Assembly (NCBI GenBank): GCA_949987705.1
Contig: OX465285.1
Span: 89,661,975 to 89,725,974 of the forward strand
Source of the DNA: Thereva unica
Lineage: Eukaryota; Arthropoda; Insecta; Diptera; Therevidae
Length of the DNA: 64,000 bases
Reading direction: 5' to 3'
Numbering within the stretch: the first letter of the stretch is position 1; every line of letters starts with the position of its first letter. Below are positions 10,565-22,899 of the stretch, in pieces. A model generated the notes under the pieces. It ran no database searches, had not been told where the DNA came from, and saw only the letters and a program-made list of their open reading frames with translations. Position numbers and translations under genes: made by a program.

Positions 10565-13306
10565 TGGATCCTTTAAAATTCCAGGAAAATTTTCTGTTCT
10601 TCCTTAAAATTCTTTTTTACAAGAAATTTAAAACACAAACATCCCAAAATACTTTTTCACATAAAACTCTTTTCAAAAATTTTGTTCTTATTGTTGTTTC
10701 TCAAAAAACAAAAAGTTCACGTACAAAATTTTTGCCAGATTTTAAAAAGTTTCCATATAAAATCCTGGCAACTTTTTGCCTCATCACTCTTCCGCGGTAA
10801 TTGATGGCGCTACCGTTTTTGTCAGAGATTAAATTTCATACGTTAAGGAGTGAAGGATCGAAATTAAAAACTTCATCCGCAGGATAACATAAATGTTAGA
10901 AAATCCTTTGAACGTCTTCCTTAATGGTGTCATGACAGGGTAATTAATTTCGTGCATTTTTTTTTTTAGATTTACTTCAACAACAAAAAAACGGAAAATT
11001 TTTATAAATTTTTCGTCCTTTAACTCCAGTGAAAAAATAATATGAAATCCAGAACAAAACTGACTGCAATTATTCTTTTCCTGAGAAATGCATGAAACTT
11101 GACAGAAAACGAGATTTTAAAGTTCTTGTTTTTTTTTTTTTTTTAAGGGAACAAACCACCCCGAAAAAAACAAAAAATAAAAAGCACTCCTTAAGCACTT
11201 CTTTGTCATCACACCACCTAACAATCGGCTGCTGGATGGCAAGTAACAAACCGCACTAATTGCTCCTGCTGCGGCGGCTACTGTACCGTGTACTTCATCG
11301 CACCTAAAAAGGATTGAAAATCCTTTCGAGAACAACCGGTTACCTCTACGTGAGGTCCTTACACATGCTGCTACAGATTTGGAATTTTGCAATTAAAAAT
11401 TTAAACTAATTGTCACCCCCCGCCGGCGGGCGGGGTGCTGCCCGTGGGTCCAAGACGAAATCTCTCATAAATAAATGGTAAAATGCTGTGCACTCGACGA
11501 GAGTGGCGGCTGCTGCTGGTCGTGGTGGTGGTGGAGGCAAAACTGAATGGGGCTGGCAGTTAGCTATGCAGGACTTTTGGGGGTAGTTAATGGCCTCAAG
11601 TTTATGGCTCCCCCGGTTTTATAGCATCGTCAATCCTTGGAAAACCACATTTGTTTTACTTCCCTTACTTCTTGAAAGTGTGTTGTGCTGTAGCGTCGCT
11701 TTTGGTTGCTTGTAATTAGAGTTTTCGGTAGTGATTTTTGGTTAACTGCAATTAAGAGTTATATTCTTGTGATATATATAAGGTATGGTATATATTTCAG
11801 GTGTTTTACGGTGATTTTATGTGTTAATTTATGGTTAAAATTTTGTAATACTTTGTTAATTGGTGTTGATGTTGCATCCTACATACAAATGTTGTCCGTG
11901 GTGGTTGCACAAGGCTCTTGCTGTATTAAGTTATGGTTATAGTATAGGGGTGCACGATAGTGTCTTTCAAACGTTGGTGCTGATGATCCTGAAGGCCTGG
12001 CTGAAAGTGTAGCGTTGGAATTTTCAAGATGTCTACAATCTATAATGCGTTTAGATGCAGTGGGGAAGCGCTTCAAACTAGACCACGCAGAACTGAGCTA
12101 TACAGACTTTGTAGAAAGCAAAACGTATGTAACTCACTCCTGGCCTCGGAGATCGAAATGGTTAGCAGCTCGAAGGCAGCGACAAAAAGACAATTTTTGA
12201 ATACTAACTGTTGTGTTATATCAGCAGCAAGTCTCTGGTACCGGGCTGCCACCTACAAGATCATATGGATCTGGCAGCAGTAAAGCAGCAGTCGACTTAA
12301 GTGAACTGGCCCCTGGTGGCGTCAGGTCTAGATTCTGCTCTTCGTTATTGAGGGACATTGTGCAAGACAATGTAGATTATCCATATCATTTTCTAGGCAG
12401 ACCTTCCTCTCCTGCATAGTCCCGTGATCAAGCCACCCAATCTCCTAATCTGATATCTTTCCTCCTGCTATCCTTTCGATTTCTAATTCTCTGAGAAACC
12501 GTTTAAAGTTGCCCAAATTTAAGGTAGATCTGCAGTGTTCGGTAGGTTTAGTCAAAATCTAATCATAAATGAATACTTCTCATCAACCAAGCGGGTACTT
12601 CAATAGCCAGCTCAGCACCAATGAATACAGATTCAAAGCTTTGAATGATCAGAGTCTTGGTAACGAAGGACCTAAACTACAAGCTATGGAAGCTCCTTTT
12701 TTAGCAAAGCTCAGCATGTCTATTTACCATTCAGCAAATGTCACTTCCGGCTCTTGATCACTTTCAATATCGATCATTTCCTGAAGCGCTTGGTGTACTA
12801 CACCCATTAAATTTGACCGGCTTCAGATCTTGGCGGTCAATTTATTAGGCTTAGAGTGCAATATCCAACAGGAAGCTCTAGTCAGAAAAATAGTAAAGAG
12901 ACACCTTTTAGTACAGCGGATAGACTATTGCAGATCACAGACTTCAGTGATCGCACATAATATTACCGTCGTTTGTTAAGTTTATAGACCATTGTGGCGT
13001 TCGCGTACATCTGATTTCACAACTTCAAAGCAAAGCAAAGCCACAACAGACGAATTCCCACGATCACAAGATCAATATGACTCCTAGATCACTGGATTGT
13101 GATTCAGTGATTTAGATTTCCGGCGTGTTTGTCATCTCTATTCATTCTCTAGTTCTTCTAACAAAACAAATTTACGGTCAATACAATACACGCGATTGTT
13201 AAGTTTGTAAGGCGGAAAACTGGGCATGGAATTGAACTACAACTCATATTTCTGTCAATTACATATATTAGTGACTATAAAGGATGTTATTAGAATACTG
13301 AATAGA
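10565..13306. other. non-coding; GC-rich palindrome at 11415-11436
   Basis: No gene recognised. A run of 15 or more T at about 11129-11144 and a GC-only palindromic block (CCCCGCCGGCGGGCGGGG) at 11416-11434 stand out. Overlapping plus ORFs at 12015-12419 occupy all three frames and have no domain, so I do not call them. Confidence 0.35.
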
Positions 13307-13480
13307 CCAGTCCCCGTTTCATTACGTAGGTCAAGCAGCATTGGACGTGGTTAGTACTTGGTTGGAGAACCAGTTGGTATACCCGCTGTGGACACTATCG
13401 TCTGGAAGGACAGGAAGGCAATTGCAAAGGGCAAAGAGATTTAACTAAAATATAAAGCCTGTTGACACTGCAGCTTATTC
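13307..13480 (+). mobile_element. 5S-rRNA-derived SINE-like copy 1
   Basis: Bases 13307-13390 align without gaps, or nearly so, to the 5S rRNA interior: GTCCCCGTTTCATTACG over the GTTCTCGTCCGATCACC region, GGTCAAGCAGCAT over the A box (AATTAAGCAGCGT), and GTGGTTAGTACTTGGTTGG over the C box (CGGTTAGTACTTAGATGG), then ACCCGCTGTG over ACACCGCGTG. The following ~90 bases (GGAAGGCAATTGCAAA, AAAATATAAAGCCT, GACACTGCAG) match the tail of copy 2. A 5S-type internal polymerase III promoter with a shared non-5S tail is the structure of SINE3-class retroposons. Divergence from 5S suggests an old copy. Confidence 0.7.
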
Positions 13481-14478
13481 ATAGGCCGCCACAAATTCTT
13501 TATTTCTACTTGTGTGACTGCTTCAAAGACGCATCTGAAGCAGTACTAATAGTCCGGGGAAATAAGCATTTTAAGGAGACAAAACTCCAAAATGGCTGAA
13601 AATTGACAGATTCTTTGGGATTTTTTTAAGGAAACAATTTCGGAATCACAAAAAAACAAAACGTGTATCTCAGTTTCTATAGGTCGCACAAACCCGTGCG
13701 AGGGCAAGTTGCCAATGAAATTCTCTACAACTTTAGTTCTTACAAAAATGTTTTCCCGATTAGCCATTTAAAAGTTATTCAAGTCATCAAACATCACTTT
13801 TTGGCCAACTCAACCATCACTCAAATGCTCCCTACTGCGGAGATACTCAGGCTATATGGCCGCCTCCACGGTAACATCACATGAAGAAAAAGTAAAAGTT
13901 ACAAAATGGGACCCTAAGCCTAAATCGTATTCAGAGTGATTTTTGAGTGCTGACAAATTAAACGTTATCTATTTACGTGTTGCGCCCAGGTCTGATGGCA
14001 GGGGGCGCGGGCGTAGAGGGACAAATCACTCAAAATATCTAATCAAAATTGTGAATCGATTTGGCCTGGCGTCCTAATTTGCAAACCACAAATTTCTATT
14101 GGGTCACTCAAAAATCACTTTGATTTTTTTGGAGCAGTTTTGGGCTGGAACGATTTTGACTCAGCTTAAATTCTAAACATTTTATATACATGCGTGTATT
14201 GTAATGGGGAACATAATTAAACGCATAAAGCGTTGCAATATATAGCAGTCTTACAGCTTGGTCTTGCAGAGGAATAGGTAATCTTGGTATTGCGCAGCTT
14301 GAATGTTGTCCACTTATCCCTATTAAATTTAGCGGCCTTTTGTTTTGAACGCCTGATGAATGAACGCTGGACAGCGACGGCCCTGGACATACTATGCTAA
14401 AAAAAAATATAGAATTGGTATGGGAAGGGTAGTGATGCAAGCTTCTAAAGGACTCTTCTATCGTTAGGGCACCTTTAG

Positions 14479-14585
14479 GACCAAAACTAACAATTCTGAC
14501 GGACGACCGATCAAAACTCGTTGCGCGCATTGGTTTGATGAAAATCTGGATATACATCCCGTTTGACCGTGTATAGGGGTCTTTA
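14479..14585 (+). mobile_element. MITE fragment, GGCCCCCATACACGG family (copy 2)
   Basis: About 105 bases match the right two thirds of the element at 37624-37782 (blocks GACCGATCAAAA, TTGGTTTGATGAAAATCTGG, TTTGACCGTGTATAGGGG then TCTTTA). The left terminal repeat is missing or too decayed. A 166-aa minus ORF at 14108-14608 runs straight through this repeat and is therefore not called as a gene. Confidence 0.6.
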
Positions 14586-17434
14586 GTGTTCTCATGAAAT
14601 CTATGCAAAAATTTCTTATCAAATACTTCCCTTCATAAATGAAATTTCTACCGACACTTTTTCGTTCACATAAATAAACATCTGTTTTTTTGAATTTCCT
14701 GCCACATAATGTTTTGCGTACATATTAAAACACTCCAAGGAATATGTTACAATAGTCCTTCAATATAAATAAGCCCTCATCACCCATAAAATACGTCAAC
14801 TGTCGTCCTAGAAAAATATTATCCATTCCCATATTAAACATTGAACCCAACATATAACACAAAGAAATGGTCCGGTCCTATTTCAACAACAGAATTGAGA
14901 CATGAACTGAATTATAAAAAATAATAAAGCCCCAAGCTAATAAAATACGGTAGACTAAAAAAAAAAGTCTATAATTTAATAACCAACCCTAAATTCCATA
15001 ATTGGCGCGCATTGTGAACAGCATATTATTATCCACTTTGTTATCTTTGAGTCTACTCATCTCTGAATATTATCCGCAACCCTATGAAAGCATGAAAGCG
15101 CAACATCTGTCTACCGCACCCTTAAAAATATGGATGTACGTATGTATGTAAAAAAAACTGGAAAGAAAGAAGGACTCTCATTTCACTTAACTTATTGCAA
15201 CTGTGTGTAGTATGAAAGCAATTTTCTCCTTCCTCTTGAATGAAATCTGAATTCGACACTTTTTGGCAGTGTATAGTAAGAGTAATACGAGGAGAGAAAG
15301 TCCATCAGACAAAATTGCATTCGACAACCCCTAATATTCACAGAATAGTTTTTCACCATTACTCATTGTGTTCCCTTTAACCTCATAAAAAAGAATCCCT
15401 AAACCTTCAATTTCAACTGTAACAAAAATAAATCAAAAAATTCACCGTATTTTTTTTTTTCGTCCTTCAATTTATAAAGTAGAATTTGAGTGCCACAAGG
15501 GAGTCATAAAAGGATCACTTGTGTCGTGCCTCAGATGAGACGAGAGACGATATAGAAGGCGAATCAAATTTTCCGCTGCAGCGGTTCATTTGTTCTAGTT
15601 TAGATAGGGTAGGCTTGGTGGGTATGTGCTACAACACATATACTCTGCTCGTCTACCCCCAGGACAAAGGACGGAACCCTCTCGTCGCGTTTATAAGTTA
15701 ATATTGCACCCCCTGACCCGGCAATAATGGCAACCTAATAGCCGGGATCAAATCTAATCATAAATCATACCGGTGCCGACCCTCAGGCAAAATATAATCT
15801 CGAAATTAAATAAAGTTACCAATTTGCCTTTGTATCCTGGCTCCTTGCCCTTCAGGGAATTGGGTTTGCGTTTTCCACCATATTTTTTTTTTTTGGTTGC
15901 GTCCTTCGCTTCCCTTTGAGTTAATTTTCATACGGCCTGATGCACTTTCATCTACTACCATACTACTACCCTCCGCAGGAAGAGGCCTGGTCCTTGGGAT
16001 TACACACTAATGGAAAGGCTGGTCCTTCGCGTTTTGTATGCGGCGCAATCGCATCATACAGTTTACACCTAACCTATAATTTCGACCAAAGGATACAATA
16101 TTTTGGTTGAGGGGTAGTATTTTGTTACTTTTTGCACAAGGGATGCTATTATGTACCTCGTTTCTTTCCCTGCTAAACTTACATACTTATGTTATTATTA
16201 GTTTAAATTGCTAGAGTTCTTCAAAAGGATGTGCATGTGTGTTTCCGTTTTTAAAAAAAAACATCCCCTTCTCGGCATGGGGTGGATTTTTTTGCACTCC
16301 CAGATAGGGTTGCGCTGCTGCTGTGAAGTGTATTGCTCTTGATTGCATGCAGTCAAGAGGAGGTGATTTTTTATCCGTTCTTGACATGCATGAAGTTTTA
16401 ACAAATTTGATTACAATGTTTCTCACTTGAGAAGGAAATTGCCAAAGTAATTTTATATTTGGTGCAGTATACTTGAAAGAGAGAAATTGTTGGGGGTTTT
16501 TTCTTCTACAATGTTGTCGTGTGTTCAGAAATAAGGGTTGAAATTTTACTTACGATTTTTTTTAAATTTTATTTTGGCCATTGAAGCGGAAATTACCTGG
16601 AAAGAGAAAAATATAAATTGTTATTTGATTATTACAATTTTTTTTTTGAATTATATTTAAAGTGTGTTAAATTTAATTTTTAGAACTTCCTGAAATTAGT
16701 TTTGAAAAGTGTGGAAATTTTTCACAAAATATTCATGAAGACAATGCAATGAAAAGTTCAATTTATGTCGGTGTTGTGTCAGTATGCAAATCCTGAAATC
16801 TCCAATTCCCATAGAAGACTGGTGGAGGTCACTGGTGAAAATAATGCTGCTAGAAAGTAGTAAAGTTGGATGTTTATTTGAATTAAAATATCACATCTGC
16901 ATCTAATTTCGGTATTTTTATTTGTTTGTACCGAAGGACTAGGTAGGACTATTAATGTATTGCAGGATATGGCTGACAGTAGCTGTTATCCAATGTTTTT
17001 ATGTTTGGATTTTTAGTTTTCCAAATATTGTAACATTTAAAGTGATTTTGAGAGATTTGCCAGAGTCTAAAATTAGGAGCCCAAGCCTCCAGCCAGTTAG
17101 TCTATTCCAGTCGGCCGCCACCATTTGTTTATTTTTACTGTGGTAGAAAGGATGGTGTTCACCGGCATTCAAGAATAAAATTCTTACAGTGCTTGCTTGT
17201 CTAGTTGGGTGTTATCTTCTGGCAAAATGGTTGAAGCCATACACACCATTGCACAAGTACCAAGAGCTTGGGCAACATAGACTAACAATTTTGTGAGTTT
17301 GAGTTCTAGGAGTCAATCGGTTTAGAAACCAGATTGACATTCCCAAGCCGGCTTAAATTGTCGCCATACAAAAAATTTTGGTGACGGTGACACTAAACCA
17401 TAGTCCACAAGCCACATTAATTGATTGATATGTA
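14586..17434. other. AT-rich non-coding, nothing recognised
   Basis: Poly-A/T runs, TATG repeats near 15133, no domain-bearing ORF and no terminal repeats seen. Confidence 0.35.
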
Positions 17435-17681
17435 CCCCGTTTATGACCAGGTTCACCCCAGGATCTACCTAGGTTAAAACCAGTTCCAATCCAGATTATA
17501 CCCAGTTTCAATCCAGGTTAAACCCAGTTTCAACCCAAGTTAAACCCAGTTTCATCCTAGTTATAAACGGTTGTCGAGCTAAAACTGGGTCCATTCAACT
17601 CAAATCAGCTCTCCTGCCTTGGTCGGGTTGATATTTCGCCTCATATACACGGGTTGAGTTATAATTGGGTTGAAGTGACAT
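17435..17681 (-). mobile_element. MITE, CCCGTTTATGAC family (copy 1), with internal tandem repeats
   Basis: An inner inverted pair CCCGTTTATGACCAGG (17436-17451) and CCTAGTTATAAACGG (17556-17570) brackets three to four ~24-base units of the form AACCCAGTTTCAATCCAGGT. Beyond the right arm, similarity to the second copy (33868-34038, opposite orientation) continues to TTGAAGTGACAT at 17681, including ATATCAACCCGACC and the ATATGAGGC block. The family is thus about 170-250 bp, non-coding, and this copy has expanded the tandem unit compared with the other. Confidence 0.65.
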
Positions 17682-18086
17682 TTGTTTTTGTTTATTTGCC
17701 AAAGTCTGCCTTCGCCGTAGCTTGCACAGGCAGGCTCGCCACATCACCTTGCGGGATCTGGGGTTAAAATAGGTTTGGGGATCTTTAAGGAAAACTTCCA
17801 AAATATTTAAGATTAAAAAAAATTTGTGGTAAGTATAAGTTCATTCGAAGCACTAAATATAGATACCGAACGATCGATTCTTTTCTCGCAAATGAGCCTA
17901 AATCTACTTAATGCACCCTAGAATGAAACAAGCCCTTGTGCTTAGCTCTGGTGCTCAGTACTCATCTTTCTTTTGGCAGAATCAGTCCTGAAGCTATCTC
18001 AATGCTACTGAGGGGAGCGAATTTGGAGGAATGTTAGTGTGAAGCTCTAAGGAATTGTACGAGACCAAGAAAACGGGCAAATATAG

Positions 18087-18300
18087 ACCGGTTCTCGTTC
18101 GATGCGGGGGTCAAGCAGCATATTGGAAGTGTTTGGTGACTAGTTGGAGGACCGTTTGGTTAAACCGCTGTCAACACTCGCGTTTGGAAGGGTGAAAAGG
18201 CAATTGCAAAATGTGAACAAAAATATAAAGCTTTTCGACACCGCAGTTGCACAGTCACACCTCTACTTTTTTGACTACTCCATAAACGCTTCTAAAAAAG
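18087..18300 (+). mobile_element. 5S-rRNA-derived SINE-like copy 2
   Basis: GGTTCTCGTTCGAT (18090-18103) is nearly identical to the 5S segment GGTTCTCGTCCGAT. GGTCAAGCAGCATATTGG covers the A-box region, TTTGGTGACTAGTTGGAGGA covers the C box, then ACCGTTTGGTTAAACCGCTG. The downstream tail GGAAGGGTGAAAAGGCAATT, ATATAAAGC and CGACACCGCAGTTGCACA matches copy 1, and the match continues weakly to about 18290 (TTTGACTACTCC... versus TGTGACTGCTTC...). Upstream both copies share A-TAGACC just before the 5S part, so the 5' end probably lies near 18083. Confidence 0.7.
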
Positions 18301-18539
18301 CAGCAGTAAAAGGAGTGCTCTGCGATCATGCATGGTTAAAAAAGATGTAGAGCTGGGATGGGAAGGGGAGCGCCCCATTTTAAGGAGCGTTCTAGTATTG
18401 ATCCATTTCCCGCCGGGCTTCAGACTCCAGATTACTGCCTGCTTGACAATTAGAACACAGGGAAATGGGGGTTTTGACTTTCTGGGTTTCAAGGTAGTTT
18501 CAGAGCCCCTAAACGATAAGTACGCAAGGATATGGGATT

Positions 18540-18722
18540 TGCCATTTTTGGGTTGGCTAAAGAATATCGAGGGCGACTTAAAAAATCGACGATTATCAGT
18601 TATCGAGGCTCGAGACGTCACCACAAATCATCAAGAATGGAAACGAATGGATTTCGAGACCCAGAGGTACCGATAGCATCGTACCCATTACGGGGAACTC
18701 CCGCTAGGAGCGCCAGCTAACG
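18540..18722 (+). pseudogene. LINE C-terminal fragment (same family as 51640-52560)
   Basis: Frame-shifted translation gives LKNIEGDLKNRRLSVIEA, then HQEWKRMDFE, then YPLRGTPARSA. The same order (ENIESDLNNQRILIIAKN, EWKRMVKRVRDP, YPLRGRAARIT) occurs at the C-terminal end of the minus-strand LINE fragment at 51.6-52.0 kb. This is the distal part of an RT-type ORF, a region that carries the ...RRWxDxVExDL... pattern in RTE/CR1-like elements. It is 3' truncated DNA with at least two frameshifts, directly downstream of the 5S-derived copy; the juxtaposition may be chance. Confidence 0.6.
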
Positions 18723-21700
18723 GATCAAAGAAGCTAGATTAAGCTAGAAGATTCCATTAAGCTAGAAAAGCTAGAAAAATTCTGCAAAACGAATTGATCA
18801 CTGATCAAATTGGTCTTACTTCGAATACTATACCATTCTACTGTAGCATTTGTTGTTGCATCGTATCTGGGATCAATGGACGCACTCACTCTTACGGCGA
18901 AGTTGGAGTTTAGCATTGCCAGCCTTTTCATGATCATCTCGATCATGTTGCTGGTGATCTGCAAGCTGCCGACAATCAATCTTTTTCGGTATAGAAGATC
19001 TATGTCAATGTGTCTACGCAACTCCAATTTTGGTTCTTCGCTATATGATGGATATCAAGTCAGAGTCACCAGATTGTGATTGCTCACCCAACTAGCGAAC
19101 TTAGGTTCACCATAAGATTTAACTAAGGAAAGGATGTGTGAAGCAAAGTTGAAAACAAGACTTTTCTTGACTTACATAGGTAGAAATTTTAGATCTATTG
19201 TTATCATGTGTCTATTTGAATGATCTTACAATCCAATTGCTTCAAAAATATTCCAAATAATCTATCTGCTCCTTCATTGAATACAAATATTAAATTTTAT
19301 TCAGGTAAGGAATTTTTCAATTTAAAATTGACTGAAAAAAAAAAACAATAAATCAATAAAATTGAACAAGATATCTTCTTATGCTAAACAAAAACACGAT
19401 AACGCATGAAAAAATTCCATACAATCGCTTAGTATGTAACAATTTTGATAACAACCCAATCTAGAGCCACCCTTTTTAACAAAACCTGCATAAGAAGCAG
19501 GTAAAAGGTAACTCAACAAATGGTAGTATGTCACAAGAACTTCGATTTTGTATGTGAGAGTGAACGTGAGTGAAATCAGGAACTTCTTTTTCCTTTCAAC
19601 AACAACAACAACAACGAAAAATTCCATATCGATTGAAATTTTTCCTAAATCAAAAAAATATATATAAGTACTATGCATGTATATGCCCCCAAAAAGAGCA
19701 TAAAGCATAAAAATCGCACGCAATCAACAATTTTCATAAAAATATATGCGCTCAAAAGTACATACGTGTGTGTATGGTAGCATAACCACCCGGGAAGCAT
19801 GTGGCAAACGCAGCCAAACGATGATAGCCGTGCGTGTATATCAAGTGCCTTTGATATGAAGCAACTCACGTTATATGGAAGGAGAAAGATAAAAAATTAG
19901 CCCCTTTTTTTGGGGGTAGAAATTTCTCCCCCCAAAAAAAAGAAGAAATGATTCGCAGCATACTTTAGTTCCATTTGAATAAGCCCCTAGAACGTTGGTG
20001 GAGAGTAGGGGTGGATGGTCGAAAATATTAAAAACGCTGAAGCAACAGGGGGTCTCCAACAGAATGGGGTTCTCTATCGGAGGACACCTTTTGGCTTGTG
20101 CCTAGCATATTTCCGCTAGCATGTGGCCATGGTGCATGTGAAGCCCACGGCATTGTCGGGATTCTAATAGCATACAGCCGGAAAGGCCATCATCAGGTGC
20201 TATAATTTTGGTGGTGGAGGGGCAGTTTGAGGGATGAAATACTGCGGTACAAATGCCGCTTTCCCTCTGCATTGTTTCTTTGATGTATGTTTGTATGTGT
20301 CTGGATGGGGGTGGATGGTGGCCGGAATAAGGATCAGGTTAGGCTCGTAAATTTCGGTTTAATTATTGCCGCGCTAAAAAATTGCCCTGTACAATCCCGA
20401 AATAGCCCCCAAAAATAGATTATATAGCGCCGGCGGCCGGTTTCAGAATATAATTAAAGTTCGCATGTTTAAAGGACATTTCAGCAAGGATACGGATCAA
20501 CTGTGACCACCCGTGTCAATCTACTATACATACTTGTGTGTTTGCACTTAAGCACAACACGGATAATCTCCGCCATGTCTAGAAGGATACTCGTATAATT
20601 CCTGGTCAGTATTCAATGCGACCATTTACAAGCCGCACTATCAGCCCGACTCGCAAAGCTTTAGTAAATCTCACTACTGCACGAATAACGATGAGGACGA
20701 CTAGGACGACGACGATGACAAAGACAAGGACAACGACAACGACACCAACATCATAAATTGATAAAATAGCAACACTTACTGGCGACGTCCCTTCACATGT
20801 TGTACACATTTACTCTCTGTGTGTAGAAAAAAAAGGTCCTTTAAGGCTTATGGATTATCCCACTTTTATAGTGTATGAAAAAGTCATAAGGACACATATT
20901 AGAGCCTGGCATTTACCGGATGGGCGACTGTGCCGTGTGCTGCTATAATATATACTGCCAGTGACGTATTAGCTAATGTGTGTCACTCACAAGGATTATC
21001 ATGTGCGATGATAAGTGGTGGAAATACCGAAATGTGATAATAATATGTGTAGGGAAAGTTGTGATTGTTTGCATAAACCTCATGCAGCATTGATGACATA
21101 TGTGAGATTTCTTGAGCCCCAGTAATGCTCCTCAATGTTAAGCTTTTAGGATATGTTAAACAAACTTGTTGAGTCATTGGTGAATAGGAAATTATACATA
21201 CATATATGATGAATAATACGCGAAGTTTCTTACATATATACAATGAAAGGAGCTGAGCTGATTCTGAGATTATTGCTTGAGATTATGCAGTTTCTTTCTT
21301 TATAGTGAAACCTTCAAGGAACCAAAATTGTTTTTGGGTGGTTGACTTGCCAAAGCGTTTCTAAATATTTAATGTTTTGCTAGTTGTGTATCAACAACAA
21401 AGGATAACATTACATTCGATTTAGTCAAAATGTTTGACAAGTGCATACCACATATAAGTTTCCTGTGTGAACATATCTCGCCATGTAAGGAGTCATGTTT
21501 TATTAATGCACACAATATTTGAGGCAGGAAGTCGTTTTGTGTTATCCAAGTACTTAGATCATAGCATAAATAGATAATTTTATCTTTAAGTATTTTGTAC
21601 GTCAAGGACCCTTTTACTTGGCATGGACCATTGAATTGTCGTCTATTTGCTATTATTCTACAGAAAGAGATTACTCTGAAAAGTTGATAGCCATAAATTC

Positions 21701-22059
21701 AGCAGTAATCGTTTTATCGGAAATGCAGATAGTACTATTGTTGAGTTTGTATTGACGATCTTGAAAATAGACGAAAACAAAATAACTGGCGTAGTGAAAA
21801 TCGTGTTTTCCATGCTGAAATTCAGTCAAACTCTTGTTTTACAACCATTTTAAGATGAGATAATAAAAGGGTAATAATACCAGAGGTAATAAAGGGGTAA
21901 TAAAAACTCTGCCAATCTCATCACTACGAGACAGCCAGTTATTTCGGTGGAGCTACTTTTCTACGGCGGCTGAAAGAATCGATCGTAGAAAAAAGACGTC
22001 TTCAACGATGAGTTTATGACCCCTAACGCCAAAATAGTTTTCAAAGCCTCGCCCTAAAT
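18723..22059. other. non-coding; unique island at about 20.0-20.5 kb and GAC-rich repeat
   Basis: No gene recognised. AAGCTAGA is repeated imperfectly at 18730-18775. A CAA run lies at 19599-19616 and a GAC/GAT-rich imperfect triplet tract at 20690-20745. The stretch at 20040-20480 is unique and more G+C-rich, with GGTTTAATTATTGCCGCGC, and looks like host intergenic DNA. Below 22059 LINE homology may continue in very decayed form. Confidence 0.3.
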
Positions 22060-22870
22060 GGGGAAGTTGTATTTGCAGCCAGAGCCGAAGGCTGTAAGAG
22101 GAATTTGCATCTTTTAAGAAATCCTAAACACTAGAACGCATTTGTGGCGTTTCAGAATATGCAGTTTTCTTCTTCTTCTTTCTTACAGTCATCTCTTGCT
22201 AGTTCATGGATTTTGTGGTCATTCAATCCCAAGTTTTTGGTTAATTTAACGCTGAGGATTTTCAGGGATGTGTGCAACAGTACTTCGTGTTGTAACCATC
22301 GAATTCTAGACGATTATGGCGACCCCAATCAAAAATAAGTTCAATGTCAGTAGTAGAGCTATGCGGTCTCTAGCTCATTGACGTCATCAGATGTTGACTT
22401 GGGTGTGGATGTGGTCTTGGGTGTTAGTAGGCACCACCTGTGTGTGAAATCAATTTACCTTCGCTCTGTCTTGCCTGAGTTTTCTAGCTGGACGTGGATC
22501 GAATCTGTGGCTTTGAACTTCCCTTACTAGGGTGCAATTTTGTGGGAGAATCTGATCAGGGTTCTAATGGGACCTAGAGTGAGTCATTTATGAATAATAG
22601 AAAAAGAATTTGGCCAATACCATAACGCAGAACTAAACTAATAACAATATCTTGGAATTTAGCTAACAGAGCAGGGTGCCAAACTCTATCAAAAACCTCG
22701 GTAAGATTTAGAGCAACCAGATCGGACTCACCCATAGTCTTAAAAAACGGTGGACATTTTTGGTCCGAACCCGTACTGTTTTTCGTCTGTTAATACTCTA
22801 TAAGCCTTTTATTGGTCTTTACCATCGTCTCCATGGTTTTGAAGAAAATCAAGTTGATTGCTGTTGAGTG
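22060..22870 (-). pseudogene. jockey-like LINE reverse transcriptase fragment
   Basis: On the minus strand the order of RT landmarks is preserved through frameshifts: KVMETMV-like residues near 22850, DEKQYGFGPKMST (22770-22810, the QYGFR..ST motif), then DLVALNLTEVFDRVWHPALL (22655-22725) equivalent to the VxLDISKAFDRVWH motif A. The first catalytic Asp of motif A is replaced (LNLTEVFD retains the second Asp). Further down, DWGRHNRLEFDGYNTKYCC (22260-22330) corresponds to the W...L.FN..KT segment after the YADD box, which is itself absent. Clearly dead. Confidence 0.65.
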
Positions 22871-22899
22871 GCAGTTGGAGGGATTTTTTAAAGAATGAG

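Noticed and set aside
12015..12419. Three overlapping plus-strand ORFs
   Set aside because: All three frames are open over the same bases, none with a domain; more likely a decayed repeat.
13307..13390. A functional 5S rRNA gene
   Set aside because: Diverged through the helix-forming parts, lacks both 5S ends, and shares non-5S changes with other dispersed copies.
14108..14608. 166-aa minus-strand ORF
   Set aside because: About a quarter of it is the MITE fragment at 14479-14585, and the rest has no domain or coding-like composition.
20606..20809. 67-aa Val-rich minus ORF resembling a membrane segment
   Set aside because: It is the complement of the GAC/GAT triplet tract, not a real membrane protein.
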